DNA from: Pontibacter anaerobius
GTDB taxonomy: Bacteria > Bacteroidota > Bacteroidia > Cytophagales > Hymenobacteraceae
Assembly (NCBI RefSeq): GCF_026241195.1
Contig: NZ_JAPFQO010000005.1
Coordinates: forward strand, 1 to 64,000
Direction of reading: 5' to 3'
Length of the DNA: 64,000 nt
The notes beneath the pieces are model-generated. The model worked only from the letters and a program-made list of their open reading frames with translations. It was not told the DNA's origin and made no database searches. Below are positions 36,380 through 45,290 of this stretch, piece by piece (positions within the stretch are counted from its first letter, which is position 1; each line of letters starts with the position of its first letter). Both the position numbers and the translations under genes were made by a program.

Positions 36380-37532
36380 GCTTGTTCAAATGTTCTAGAT
36401 ACTCCTGGTACAACAGCTCCCAAAAATGCCGTTGATCGTAACGCTCCACAATCATGCGGCGAGCGTTTGATTTCAGGTGGTCATAGAGGGCCTTGTCAGT
36501 TACCAGCAGCTCCATCGCCTTTTGTAGTTTATGTACATTCTTGGGAGGGATAATAAGTCCATTCTCCCCTTCTACAACAATTTCATTGCACCCATTAATG
36601 TCGGTCACAATGCTTGGCAGCTCAAAGCAGCCCGCCTGCATCGGAACGTTCGGGAAACCCTCTCGGTAAGACGGAAAAGCCAATGCATGGCTGATTGCCA
36701 GGTATGGCCGCACTTCATTCTGAAATCCAACTGATAAAATAGCGGGGTTCTGCTCTATTTCCTGAAGTGTTTCTGTCGGTAATGGGTCAAGATCCTGCTC
36801 TAAGGGGCCAACCAGAAGTAATTTGATATGCTTATATTTTCCTTGCAGTGATTTGAAGACTGTTACCAACTCACGTATGCCTTTGTCTTTAACGAGCCTG
36901 CCAATAAACACAAACACAAAATCATCAGCTTGAATCCCTAGCTCGTGCTTCAATTCCTGAAGCTTTCCAAAATCCAGGTCCTCTACGTTAAAGAAGGCTG
37001 TATTGATGCCATTGCTGCTGCCATTGCCAATCACTTTTACCTTATCAGGACCGCAGAAGCCGTTCTCCAAGATAAAGTCTTTCAGTACGGTAGAGTTAGG
37101 GTATACTTTGGTAGCACAAGTATAAGTCAGCTTCTCCACCGCATTCAGGATACGACGCGTTAAACCGGTTGTCTCCATCAAAGGCAAACCCGCCACCGTG
37201 TGCAAACGCACAGGCACTCCTGCAAGCATGCCTCCCAACATCCCAATGATACCTGCCTTTGGCGTATGTGAGTGGATAATCTCCGGTTTATGCTTTCTGC
37301 AGAGCCTGTAGAAATCCCAAAGCGAACGCAGGTCTTGGAGTGGCGTCACTTTTCGCGTCATCGGTACCAATACATGCTCACAAGCTTGCTCCTTCACCAC
37401 CGCTACTGCTTCTGGCCCATCAGCCGAGATCATCAGAGGTTCAAAGCCCTTAGAGCGCATATAAGGCAGCTGCCCTGAGATGAGCTTTTGCAGTGAAAGC
37501 GGTACTGTTGTTATGCGGAAAAGTTTTGCCAT
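36351..37532 (-). CDS. Glycosyltransferase family 4 (PglA-like)
   Basis: A 393-residue GT-B enzyme. The start at 37532 (MAKLFRITTVPLSLQKLI) is preferred; the frame extends upstream into a C/G-rich repeat-like sequence that would add 15 odd residues. Motifs: HSHTPKAGIIGMLGG near residue 85, KVKVIGNGSSNGINT, FIGRLVKDKGIRELV, LLLVGPLEQD, and FPSYREGFPNVPMQAG. This subgroup includes PglA and similar N-acetylgalactosaminyltransferases that act after PglC, which fits the adjacent pglC-like gene. Donor sugar is inferred, not shown. Confidence 0.88.
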   Translation of the reverse strand: MAKLFRITTVPLSLQKLISGQLPYMRSKGFEPLMISADGPEAVAVVKEQACEHVLVPMTRKVTPLQDLRSLWDFYRLCRKHKPEIIHSHTPKAGIIGMLGGMLAGVPVRLHTVAGLPLMETTGLTRRILNAVEKLTYTCATKVYPNSTVLKDFILENGFCGPDKVKVIGNGSSNGINTAFFNVEDLDFGKLQELKHELGIQADDFVFVFIGRLVKDKGIRELVTVFKSLQGKYKHIKLLLVGPLEQDLDPLPTETLQEIEQNPAILSVGFQNEVRPYLAISHALAFPSYREGFPNVPMQAGCFELPSIVTDINGCNEIVVEGENGLIIPPKNVHKLQKAMELLVTDKALYDHLKSNARRMIVERYDQRHFWELLYQEYLEHLNKHELAIPKFS

Positions 37533-37645
37533 GTTACTCCTCCCTGTCCTCCCCTTTTCGAGGGTCTCTACCCCCAAAACACGTGAGGGTGTTAGGAAAA
37601 TTAATTTATGTAAAGTTACTTATAAAAATAGCAAGAATAAAAGCG

Positions 37646-37667
37646 CCCCTCCTTTGACAAGGAGGGG
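37646..37667 (-). terminator. GC-rich hairpin, REP-like and terminator-like
   Basis: CCCCTCCTT (37646-37654) and AAGGAGGGG (37659-37667) form a perfect 9-bp stem with a 4-nt loop, 20 bases beyond the deacetylase stop and followed on the minus strand by a T-rich stretch. The C/G-rich sequence resembles intergenic elements at 40900-40950, so it may be a dispersed repeat doubling as a terminator. Confidence 0.6.
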
Positions 37668-37686
37668 CCGGGGTGGGTAGATATTA

Positions 37687-38697
37687 CTACTGCTTTACCC
37701 CTGAAGCACTATACTTCCCCTCCCGCACATACTCCTGGGTCTCCTGCATCGTCATGCTTACCATTCCATACTTTTGCTGTAACTGCTTGAAATGGTTTAT
37801 GATCACTCCTAAATCTGCCATACTTTGCTCCGGATGATCTCCAAAATTGTGTGGGTGCCACCATAGGTGGTAGCATTCCTTTCGCCTGGCAGCCTCAGTC
37901 ATTTCATTCAATATCCGCTTCAGGCGGAGCTTGTTCAGCAAAGGCTTACTGCCGTTTACCGGCCTCAAAAACCTACTGGCCGGAATAGCCACAGGCATAC
38001 CCTCTTCATACTGCAATGATGACAGCGGGAAAGAAGCTCGTTGCCCCAAGGGAAAATAGCCATCCCCGGTACGGAAAACCTTGTTCAACAGCTTATCTTC
38101 TACAGTATCTTTCCAGAACCAATCCTTTGGGTTAGAGCGCACGCTGTTGATCCCCTCCTCATAGCATACTTTCAGATACTCCTGGTTAAACTGGTTACGC
38201 GGAAACACAAGCGAGGCTGGCGCTGGCAAGCCTTTGGCGCTGGCAATACGCTTTGCTGCTCTAAGGTCTTCCCTGAACTGCTCCAGCGTTTGCCCCTGCT
38301 CTTTGCAATAGTAGTGGCAGAATGTATGTGTAGCCAGTTCCTGGTAAGGGGTGTTAGCTATTTGCTTTACTAGTTCGGGAGCGAAGAAATTATTATCCAG
38401 TGCGCTGTCCTGGCTATAAAGCTCCTGCAAACGGTAAGCTGATAATTGCTTATTTACATAAGTTGGTTGCTGCGTCGGCTGATATTCCTGCCACTCCTGC
38501 CAGTCTTGAGCAAAGAGCATCCCGACTGTTGCCCAAGTTACATGTACTTCCTCCTGCTCAAAAAGGCCCAGCAACTCCGTTACTATATGACGTGTATTGC
38601 TAAAGTAGGTTTGCTTTGTTTCCAGTAGTACTTTATCAAACACACCCCAATACAGTTCAAAATCCAGGGAAATAGTAAAAATGGGTTTATTTTGCAT
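37687..38697 (-). CDS. Polysaccharide deacetylase family protein
   Basis: A 336-residue NodB-type carbohydrate esterase. The metal-binding Asp is in FTISLDFELYWG, the His pair in LATHTFCHYYC (~residues 140-150), and a late conserved HLWWHPHNFGDHP sits near residue 275. Such enzymes remove N- or O-acetyl groups from glycans. No signal peptide is seen, so it probably acts on a cytosolic intermediate. It shares one base with the upstream polymerase gene, implying co-translation. A second, shorter deacetylase lies at 45283. Confidence 0.85.
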   Translation of the reverse strand: MQNKPIFTISLDFELYWGVFDKVLLETKQTYFSNTRHIVTELLGLFEQEEVHVTWATVGMLFAQDWQEWQEYQPTQQPTYVNKQLSAYRLQELYSQDSALDNNFFAPELVKQIANTPYQELATHTFCHYYCKEQGQTLEQFREDLRAAKRIASAKGLPAPASLVFPRNQFNQEYLKVCYEEGINSVRSNPKDWFWKDTVEDKLLNKVFRTGDGYFPLGQRASFPLSSLQYEEGMPVAIPASRFLRPVNGSKPLLNKLRLKRILNEMTEAARRKECYHLWWHPHNFGDHPEQSMADLGVIINHFKQLQQKYGMVSMTMQETQEYVREGKYSASGVKQ

Positions 38698-39908
38698 TAA
38701 ACTAAACGTAAACGTTTCCGAGGCATTATGGCAACAGTTTCTCCTTCTTCTGTTGTGCCCATTTTCTTCCGTTGCTTGTATTCCATAAAGGCTAGGATTA
38801 AGAAAAAGAAGAAGTACATGACCATACTTTTTTGCCGAATCACAATGCCCAAGTTCGACATTACCATCGAAAGTGCAATAGATGAAGAGACAAAAGTCAC
38901 CATACTCATTTTCACAAGCGAAGAAGACTTCTTCACGAATGGAATAAAATCTTTATCAACTAGTTTCCAAGCTAACAACAGGTAAAAAAGGTTTTCAACA
39001 GAAATATAAAGCCCCAATGCACCCGGTGCATCAAAAAACAGCGGACGAAACCAGAAGGTAAAGAGTTTTAGAGGTAGAGGATAATTATTAATATCAACTC
39101 CTGATCCAGCACTTGCTAGGCGCCCGGCCTGTAACTGAGAAAAATCCTCAAAACTCCCTAATACGTCTTCCTCATTAATATTCGCAAAAGCAAGAATTTT
39201 ATTATACATGATAGCCAAGCCCCCAGCAAAAACAATGTAAATCAGAAATTTTTGATAGGCTGGTACTTTCTCACTACCTGTTACATAACCCGCAATTGCC
39301 CCAACACCTATAAATAAAAACATGTGCGGACGGATGTGATAAACAATCAGTGCCCCTACAAGTATAGTAAGCAATCTTTTCTGTGGAGCAGCCAGGGCAT
39401 AGGTAAACATAGCTATTCCCAGAAAGACTAAAGATCCTTTACCCAAAGAAGCCGTCCAGAAATGCATGTTAGGAAGGAATAGCAACAGCATTATTAAGTC
39501 GTAGCCTTTATACTTTAGCTCCAGCCTCACATTTTCCTTAAAGAAGATATAAAAGTATAAGAAGCCTAAATAGCCAAACCAAGCAAACAATACCATCGCC
39601 ATCTCATAGCTGAAACCTAATATATTAACAACCGGATAAGCTACAAAATCTATAAACCTAGTACCTGTTTGGTAAATACTTAACCAAGAAGAATACAGAG
39701 ATTCGGAATTGATTCGACTATAGTATGCCTTTGAATCTGAACTATTGAAGGTTGCATATAAATAATAAATTATTGCAAATAGCACATGCCACCAATAAAG
39801 ATTATTCAACAGTTCTACCTTTAGAAAAGGGAACTTTTTTTTAAAGGTACCTATAATTGGCTGATTAACAGCATAAAGCAGCAATATTAAAAGTACAGCT
39901 CCCAGCAT
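38697..39908 (-). CDS. EpsG/Wzy-like polysaccharide polymerase
   Basis: A 403-residue polytopic membrane protein with about ten predicted helices and a cytosolic basic C-terminus. Regions such as NMHFWTASLGKGSLVFLGI and IVYHIRPHMFLFIGVG fit EpsG/Wzy-like polymerases. It overlaps both neighbours by one base (GNAT upstream, deacetylase downstream). It would polymerise a repeat unit different from that of the Wzy at 21283. Sequence conservation in this family is low, so the call rests on topology and context. Confidence 0.72.
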   Translation of the reverse strand: MLGAVLLILLLYAVNQPIIGTFKKKFPFLKVELLNNLYWWHVLFAIIYYLYATFNSSDSKAYYSRINSESLYSSWLSIYQTGTRFIDFVAYPVVNILGFSYEMAMVLFAWFGYLGFLYFYIFFKENVRLELKYKGYDLIMLLLFLPNMHFWTASLGKGSLVFLGIAMFTYALAAPQKRLLTILVGALIVYHIRPHMFLFIGVGAIAGYVTGSEKVPAYQKFLIYIVFAGGLAIMYNKILAFANINEEDVLGSFEDFSQLQAGRLASAGSGVDINNYPLPLKLFTFWFRPLFFDAPGALGLYISVENLFYLLLAWKLVDKDFIPFVKKSSSLVKMSMVTFVSSSIALSMVMSNLGIVIRQKSMVMYFFFFLILAFMEYKQRKKMGTTEEGETVAIMPRKRLRLV

Positions 39909-40870
39909 TAAAACAACTCCATATCTCCTAAGGCATAGCCCCAGCTTTCCTGATTACTTAGCATAGTGAACACTTCATCCGACAAACTAACATTACGTAA
40001 TGTAACTATTGGCCCTTTATCCATCACTGGTAAAAAACCCATATTTGGATAAATACCACTTGCTAATTCAAAATGTCTTCCTGAGGCGGAAGTCAAGAAA
40101 CAAGCATTACTGATTTGTTTAAATGAAGTCTTTAGTAAGTTTTTTGCTTTTTTATCAAAAGTCTTTTCATCTATTAAAAAGTCCACTACCCTCATCTCCT
40201 GTCCGAAATTGTGAATTTTAAATCGGTAAAACAATACATATGACTTATAATCAGAAAGGAAGTAATAATCAAACAGAGGATTGTCCTTATAGCGCCAAAT
40301 CATATAAGCCGGGCTATTAAGAGTCTGTACCTTCCCTGCCTTGGCAATTGGATTTGAAAGCTGCGGCAGAAGAGATGCAAGCTTATCCCAATCTTGGTTA
40401 GGTGCCTCAGGGGAAGCCTGACGCTTATAAGCAAATGGGTTAATTTTAAGCTTTAATGCCATCCGGTTCATCTCAAACCAACCCATTTTTAGGTATCCCG
40501 GCTTACTACTTTCATTAGGTGTATTGTAAACCAAGTGTATACCGTCCTCTTTTGCGTCGGCTAAACCTTGAAGTGTCAGTTTTTTGAATATCCCCTTTCC
40601 TTGGTAGTCTGGATGCGTTGCGGTATCTACGGCGCGGATAGCTTGTAGCACTTGGCCTTTATATACCCACTGCCACCTCAAAAAAGCCCTTACGCCTACT
40701 ACCTTTCCATCATCTTCTGCCACTAATATAGGCGATGCCCCATGCGGATTCTCCACATGTTTCCAGTGCCATAAGCGCTCCGACTTCTGTATCAATCCTT
40801 CCCCAAGGGAAGACTTCAGTAGCTCTACAATAGCCGGTATATCTGCTTCTGTTCCTTTTCTTATTTTCAT
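39908..40870 (-). CDS. GNAT family acetyltransferase
   Basis: A 320-residue protein with an N-terminal GNAT fold: MKIRKGTEADIPAIVELL, VGVRAFLRWQWVY, and the acetyl-CoA loop HPDYQGKGIFKKL (~95-107). The rest (~150-320) is unlike simple GNAT enzymes and could bind a sugar acceptor. Within a glycan operon it may acetylate a sugar amine or hydroxyl. The acceptor is unknown. Confidence 0.78.
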   Translation of the reverse strand: MKIRKGTEADIPAIVELLKSSLGEGLIQKSERLWHWKHVENPHGASPILVAEDDGKVVGVRAFLRWQWVYKGQVLQAIRAVDTATHPDYQGKGIFKKLTLQGLADAKEDGIHLVYNTPNESSKPGYLKMGWFEMNRMALKLKINPFAYKRQASPEAPNQDWDKLASLLPQLSNPIAKAGKVQTLNSPAYMIWRYKDNPLFDYYFLSDYKSYVLFYRFKIHNFGQEMRVVDFLIDEKTFDKKAKNLLKTSFKQISNACFLTSASGRHFELASGIYPNMGFLPVMDKGPIVTLRNVSLSDEVFTMLSNQESWGYALGDMELF

Positions 40871-40894
40871 TTTAAATACTCAGAATATTAACAC

Positions 40895-40955
40895 ACCCCT
40901 CCCCCTCTCAAGAGAGGAATTCTATGTCCCCCTTTGAAGGAGGCAGGGGGATGAC
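40895..40955. repeat. C/G-rich REP-like intergenic element
   Basis: Contains CCTCTC-AA-GAGAGG (40904-40917) and a TCCCCCT/AGGGGGA pairing (about 40927-40951). Its composition matches the element at 37646-37667 and known dispersed palindromes of Bacteroidota. Confidence 0.6.
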
Positions 40956-40991
40956 AATCGACCCCAAAGTTCCATCCTCCAAGGAGCAGAT

Positions 40992-42182
40992 TTACTCTGA
41001 TAGCTCCCTCTCCTCTTTCAAAAACGAATATAAAGCCTCTAGCTCCTCCGCCATTTTATTTATACTAAAATCAACTTGCACCCTGGCACGTGCTCCGACT
41101 GCCAGTTCTGCACAAAGCTTGGGTTTTTGCAGCAACCTTACTCCAATATCTGCTAAATGGTTGTACTCATCCACTTCACAAAGCAAGCCACTCTTTCCAT
41201 CTTCTACTACTTCTCCAACACCTCCAGCTTTAGTACTAATCACTGCACAGGAACAACTCATGGCTTCAAGCAAGGCGATAGGCAGCCCTTCAAAAATTGA
41301 GGTCATCATGTAGATATTCATAGCGCTGAAATAAGGCTTTACATCGGTTTTGAGACCTGGCATGTGCAGGCGCTCTTCTATACCCAAGGCTTTTCTTTTT
41401 GCTAGCAGTTCATCTTTCAGCGGACCATCCCCGACAATTATGAAATGCGCATCTGGTACCTTTTTCAGAATATCAGCAGCGATTTCCATCCATACATCCA
41501 GACGCTTTTGAAAACGAAACACAGACACGGTACCGATAACAGGGGCTTTAGCTGGTATACCTAGTTCCTGCCGTATCTGCAGGCCTGCCTGCTCATCCCT
41601 CACAAAGTGTGCAGTATTTACTCCATTCAAGATATTTAGCAAGTATGGTTGCCGCGTTTTCCTGTTGACTCTGGCTTCCTGCACAGCCGGCAAAGTAAGC
41701 TCTCGGAAGTTAGCACTGGAATTTTTCCGGATAGATTTCTGCACATCATCCGACACCGCCACGGCTGCGTCTTGCCAGCCAAAGCTAAGTTTGTTCAGCC
41801 AGTACGTGATCTTGTTGTAGCGCTCCCACTTGTTATGCTCCGTATAAACAATAGGTACCCCTGTTTTCTTACCTACCAACCTGGCAATCACGCCAGCCCA
41901 AGGTAGGTGGCTATGGATCACTTCAATCTTATGCTCCTGCACATAGCGACTGATCTCCCCTACACGCTTAAACATCTGCAGGTTGTTATTCGCCTTAAAG
42001 CAAACAGCCTTAGCACCCAGCGCTTCAATGGCAGGCACCATTTGGTCTTTCCAGGGCAGGAAGTATGCAAAATGGAAGTCGAATTGCTCCCGATCATGTA
42101 CCTTAAGCGTTTCCGGCAACAGCATTTCAGCGCCACCTCGGCCCAGCGATTTGATTAGGTGAAGAACTTTAATTTTAGACAA
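40992..42182 (-). CDS. Glycosyltransferase family 4
   Basis: A 396-residue GT-B enzyme with LIKSLGRGGAEMLL near the N-terminus, HSHLPWAGVIARL, VVYTEHN-type central segment, GTVSVFRFQKRLDVWMEIA, IIVGDGPLKDELL and TSIFEGLPIALLEAMSC carrying the two conserved glutamates. It is the last of three consecutive GT4 genes downstream of the sulfotransferase; the gap to the next is 11 bases. Confidence 0.9.
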   Translation of the reverse strand: MSKIKVLHLIKSLGRGGAEMLLPETLKVHDREQFDFHFAYFLPWKDQMVPAIEALGAKAVCFKANNNLQMFKRVGEISRYVQEHKIEVIHSHLPWAGVIARLVGKKTGVPIVYTEHNKWERYNKITYWLNKLSFGWQDAAVAVSDDVQKSIRKNSSANFRELTLPAVQEARVNRKTRQPYLLNILNGVNTAHFVRDEQAGLQIRQELGIPAKAPVIGTVSVFRFQKRLDVWMEIAADILKKVPDAHFIIVGDGPLKDELLAKRKALGIEERLHMPGLKTDVKPYFSAMNIYMMTSIFEGLPIALLEAMSCSCAVISTKAGGVGEVVEDGKSGLLCEVDEYNHLADIGVRLLQKPKLCAELAVGARARVQVDFSINKMAEELEALYSFLKEERELSE

Positions 42183-42193
42183 GGATATATTAT

Positions 42194-43288
42194 TTATTTC
42201 TTGTTTAATAATTGTTCGTATAGCAAAACAAACCTCTCTGCAATACCTAAATTCATGTAGTTTTCTTTTACAAGGTTTAAGGCAGCTGAAGTTATTTGTT
42301 GCTTCTCTGCGTTTCTCAGATTGAGAACATTATTAACTGATTGGGCAAAAGTCAACTCATCACCTGGTTCAATCAGCCATCCGGTTTTCTTGTGCTTTAC
42401 AATTTCTCTTATGCCTCCAACATTGTATGCAACAACTGGTGTCTCATATAGCATTGCTTCTAAAATTACACCTGGTAGTCCCTCAATTATACTAGGTAAT
42501 AATAACCCCTGCGCATGTGCAATGTAATCCAATGGATTATTTACAAATCCTGTGAAATGCACTGAGCCTAACAAATTTAACTCTTTTGCTTTCTCCTCTA
42601 TTGATTTCCTTGATGGCCCATCTCCCACCAGCCACAGATGTGCGTTAGAGTGTTTCTTGACAACAGACTGAAAAATACGCAAAAGGCCTTCGTGGTTTTT
42701 CTCAAATGAGAAACCGCCTACATGTACCAGATTTACTTGTTGTTCTTGATTTCCTGCAAAAGGGTTTTTAACAGCTTGTTTGTCCTCTAAGCCAATGGGT
42801 ATAGTAGTAGTTTTAAGGTTTAATCCTGGATAGAGTCGAACCAAATCTTCCTTGGAATGATTGCTTACAGAAGCAATGGCATCAGTTTTTCTGTACAGAA
42901 AACCATTATACAGTTTCTGTACAGGGCTTTTTATATATGAACTTAGCGTACTGGCATTTCGAAAAACAATCGGTTGTTTCCATTTATACAGCAACTTAGA
43001 AAACACAGCATACTTCAGTGTATCACCAGCATTAGCTTGTACAATATCTGGCTTCTTTGTTTGTATGACCTCAGATAAGTTCTTCCAGCCTTGTCTATCC
43101 CATAATCGGGCACTGGGATTAGCTTCCAACAGTTGATGCGGCTTACTGTACTTATAGGAATCAGGACTATCAAATATCGCCAGTAGTTCTGATGTGTGGC
43201 CAAGCATTGACAGGTTATCTGATAACTGCGCGGCAAAGATCTCAGCACCTCGTGGCTGAGGCTTTTGAATGAGTTGAAGAATTTTCAT
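42194..43288 (-). CDS. Glycosyltransferase family 4
   Basis: A 364-residue GT-B enzyme: LIQKPQPRGAEIFAAQL, VGGFSFEKNHEGLLRIF, LVGDGPSRKSIEEK, and LPSIIEGLPGVILEAMLYETP. Overlaps the upstream GT4 gene by 4 bases, so the two are co-translated. Specificity unknown. Confidence 0.9.
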   Translation of the reverse strand: MKILQLIQKPQPRGAEIFAAQLSDNLSMLGHTSELLAIFDSPDSYKYSKPHQLLEANPSARLWDRQGWKNLSEVIQTKKPDIVQANAGDTLKYAVFSKLLYKWKQPIVFRNASTLSSYIKSPVQKLYNGFLYRKTDAIASVSNHSKEDLVRLYPGLNLKTTTIPIGLEDKQAVKNPFAGNQEQQVNLVHVGGFSFEKNHEGLLRIFQSVVKKHSNAHLWLVGDGPSRKSIEEKAKELNLLGSVHFTGFVNNPLDYIAHAQGLLLPSIIEGLPGVILEAMLYETPVVAYNVGGIREIVKHKKTGWLIEPGDELTFAQSVNNVLNLRNAEKQQITSAALNLVKENYMNLGIAERFVLLYEQLLNKK

Positions 43289-44442
43289 GCGCTCACCTCT
43301 CTGTAAAAACTAAGCGTGTCTTCATTTATCTTGTCAAGCTTAAATTTCCTGTTAAAGTTCTCAAGACTCTCATTCCCCATTTTCTTCCTCAATTCCGCAC
43401 CCTTAGTTAATGTAATGATTTGTTCAGCAAGTTTATCATCATCTCCTACAGGAAACATCAGCGCGTTTTCATTTTTGATTACTACTTCATGAAATACGGG
43501 TAGATCTGAACAAATTACTGGAAGCGCTGCAGCCTGTGCCTCTATCAAAGACCCACCCAATCCTTCATACAAAGAAGGAAACACAAAAGCATCTGCCCCC
43601 ACTAGTAAAGCTGGCACATCGAGCCTATGGCCTAACCAGAAAGTTTTAGCTTGAACCTCTGGATAGGCTTTCAAAAACTCTTCTATTTCTGGTGAGGCAT
43701 TTCCTTTTCTGCCACAGAACACAACAGCAATCTGATTCAAAACCGAAACATCCTTTGAGCTAATTTTATGAATTGCATTTAATAAATGCATATGGCCTTT
43801 TTGGTACTCCTGCCTTCCTACATGTATTAAAATCATTTTTTCAGAGCTCAGTCCTAACTCATGACGCAGAGCTTTCCTATGCTTAGTTCTAGCTACAACA
43901 TGCACATTGGGATTGCGGCCTCTGTAAATTACGCTTAGGCGCTTATCTGGAAACTTTAAATGACTCCTGTAGTGCTTCTCAACCTCCTCTGTAATTGCAA
44001 CAGAATGATTGACTCCCTTTATCGCAGACAGGTAGTCAATAATCTTATAAGCATAAAAAGCAGGTTTACTAGTTTTAGGATCTTTTAACCTAACCGGATC
44101 ATAAGTACAGTTAACCAAGCTTTCAACATGATAAAAAGGTGTAAAAGCTTTTGCCAATCTCACTCGTAGGTTCGATTTTAAAAGCACAGAGTGAACAATG
44201 GTAGGCTTGTAAGCTTTTATGATAGAGACGATCTCGAGGCTATTCTGAATAAAATTTCCACTTTTCAAAAATGTTACGTGGAAGCCTTCTCTCAATATCT
44301 CTGCTTCAATTCCTTCCTTTCTATGCTCCAACACCACTATAGAAAAGTCTACCTTCTGTTCTCTTAGGTAATACCACAGATAGGCGTTTGAACGTTCAGC
44401 TCCACCCGTACCTAAACTATCCTGCACAAAAAGTATTCTCAT
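43285..44442 (-). CDS. Glycosyltransferase family 4
   Basis: A 385-residue GT-B enzyme with VQDSLGTGGAERSNAYL, SVIYRGRNPNVHV, LIHVGRQEYQKGHMHLL and FPSLYEGLGGSLIEAQAAALP. It shares one base with the sulfotransferase gene upstream, so glycosylation and sulfation steps are directly coupled in expression. Confidence 0.9.
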   Translation of the reverse strand: MRILFVQDSLGTGGAERSNAYLWYYLREQKVDFSIVVLEHRKEGIEAEILREGFHVTFLKSGNFIQNSLEIVSIIKAYKPTIVHSVLLKSNLRVRLAKAFTPFYHVESLVNCTYDPVRLKDPKTSKPAFYAYKIIDYLSAIKGVNHSVAITEEVEKHYRSHLKFPDKRLSVIYRGRNPNVHVVARTKHRKALRHELGLSSEKMILIHVGRQEYQKGHMHLLNAIHKISSKDVSVLNQIAVVFCGRKGNASPEIEEFLKAYPEVQAKTFWLGHRLDVPALLVGADAFVFPSLYEGLGGSLIEAQAAALPVICSDLPVFHEVVIKNENALMFPVGDDDKLAEQIITLTKGAELRKKMGNESLENFNRKFKLDKINEDTLSFYREVSA

Positions 44443-45290
44443 TATTTAATCAGGTAACCGTACTTATCCAAGTACTTGTAAGCTACATTATTGATAATCA
44501 CGACATCTTCCGCCGATAGCTTTTTCAAGCTACTACCGTTCATATTCTTGATATTGCTTTCAACATTGTGAATCTTAAACACATTATCCTTGAAAGTACT
44601 ACTGAAGGGTTGCACATGAATAAAGTCAGTGATATCACGCAGTACCTTATCAGGATTTGATGTAAAATCCTCGTAAGTAACTTCTATAAAATTCTCGGCT
44701 TTAGATTTAGTTTGCTCAACCACCTCAAGGCTTCTGGCCCATTGCTTGGCACATAACTCTAGCGGGTATTTACCATTCTCCGCATATAGATGATTACCTT
44801 CCATCACCGTTGCTTTTCGGTATATGCCTTCCGCAACAGCATAGCCGTTTCTAACCAAATGAATGAAGAATGCCTCCTTAAAATACCTGTTGAGGTAATC
44901 AATCCGGATAGTGTTAACAATTGACTTTTCAAGAAGGACAGGTTTAGATAGATCGTAAAAATGAGACCAGTGTCTTTTAGCTACTTCAGCGGATTCTTCG
45001 TCGTTAACCTGAAGATCCTGCTCACACTCACTCCACATCCTGCGCCAAAAGAAATCCTCTGGCCTCGTGAGTTTATCTGTCAGCATTACCCCTTCGTCAT
45101 TTAAAGAGGACATCTCCGGATGGGTAGATAATACTTCTTCGAGTAATGTAGTACCTGAATTATAGCAACCGATAATAAACACCCATTTTTTCCCTTCGAT
45201 CTTCTTCCCTGTTTTGTCTAATAAGAAAGAAAGCGCCTTGTTTCTCCTATAGCGGGCAACAAGGCGATGTTTAATTGATTTCTCAGCCAT
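44442..45290 (-). CDS. Sulfotransferase (PAPS-dependent carbohydrate sulfotransferase-like)
   Basis: A 282-residue protein with the 5'-phosphosulfate loop GCYNSGTT at residues 41-48 and a 3'-phosphate-binding segment near residue 145 (FIHLVRNGYAVAEG). Predicted to move sulfate from PAPS to a sugar hydroxyl or amine. It is embedded in the glycosyltransferase operon and followed upstream by cysN, cysD, cysC, a permease and cysQ, so PAPS supply is built in. No signal peptide or membrane anchor, which suggests a cytosolic acceptor such as the lipid-linked repeat unit. Confidence 0.87.
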   Translation of the reverse strand: MAEKSIKHRLVARYRRNKALSFLLDKTGKKIEGKKWVFIIGCYNSGTTLLEEVLSTHPEMSSLNDEGVMLTDKLTRPEDFFWRRMWSECEQDLQVNDEESAEVAKRHWSHFYDLSKPVLLEKSIVNTIRIDYLNRYFKEAFFIHLVRNGYAVAEGIYRKATVMEGNHLYAENGKYPLELCAKQWARSLEVVEQTKSKAENFIEVTYEDFTSNPDKVLRDITDFIHVQPFSSTFKDNVFKIHNVESNIKNMNGSSLKKLSAEDVVIINNVAYKYLDKYGYLIK

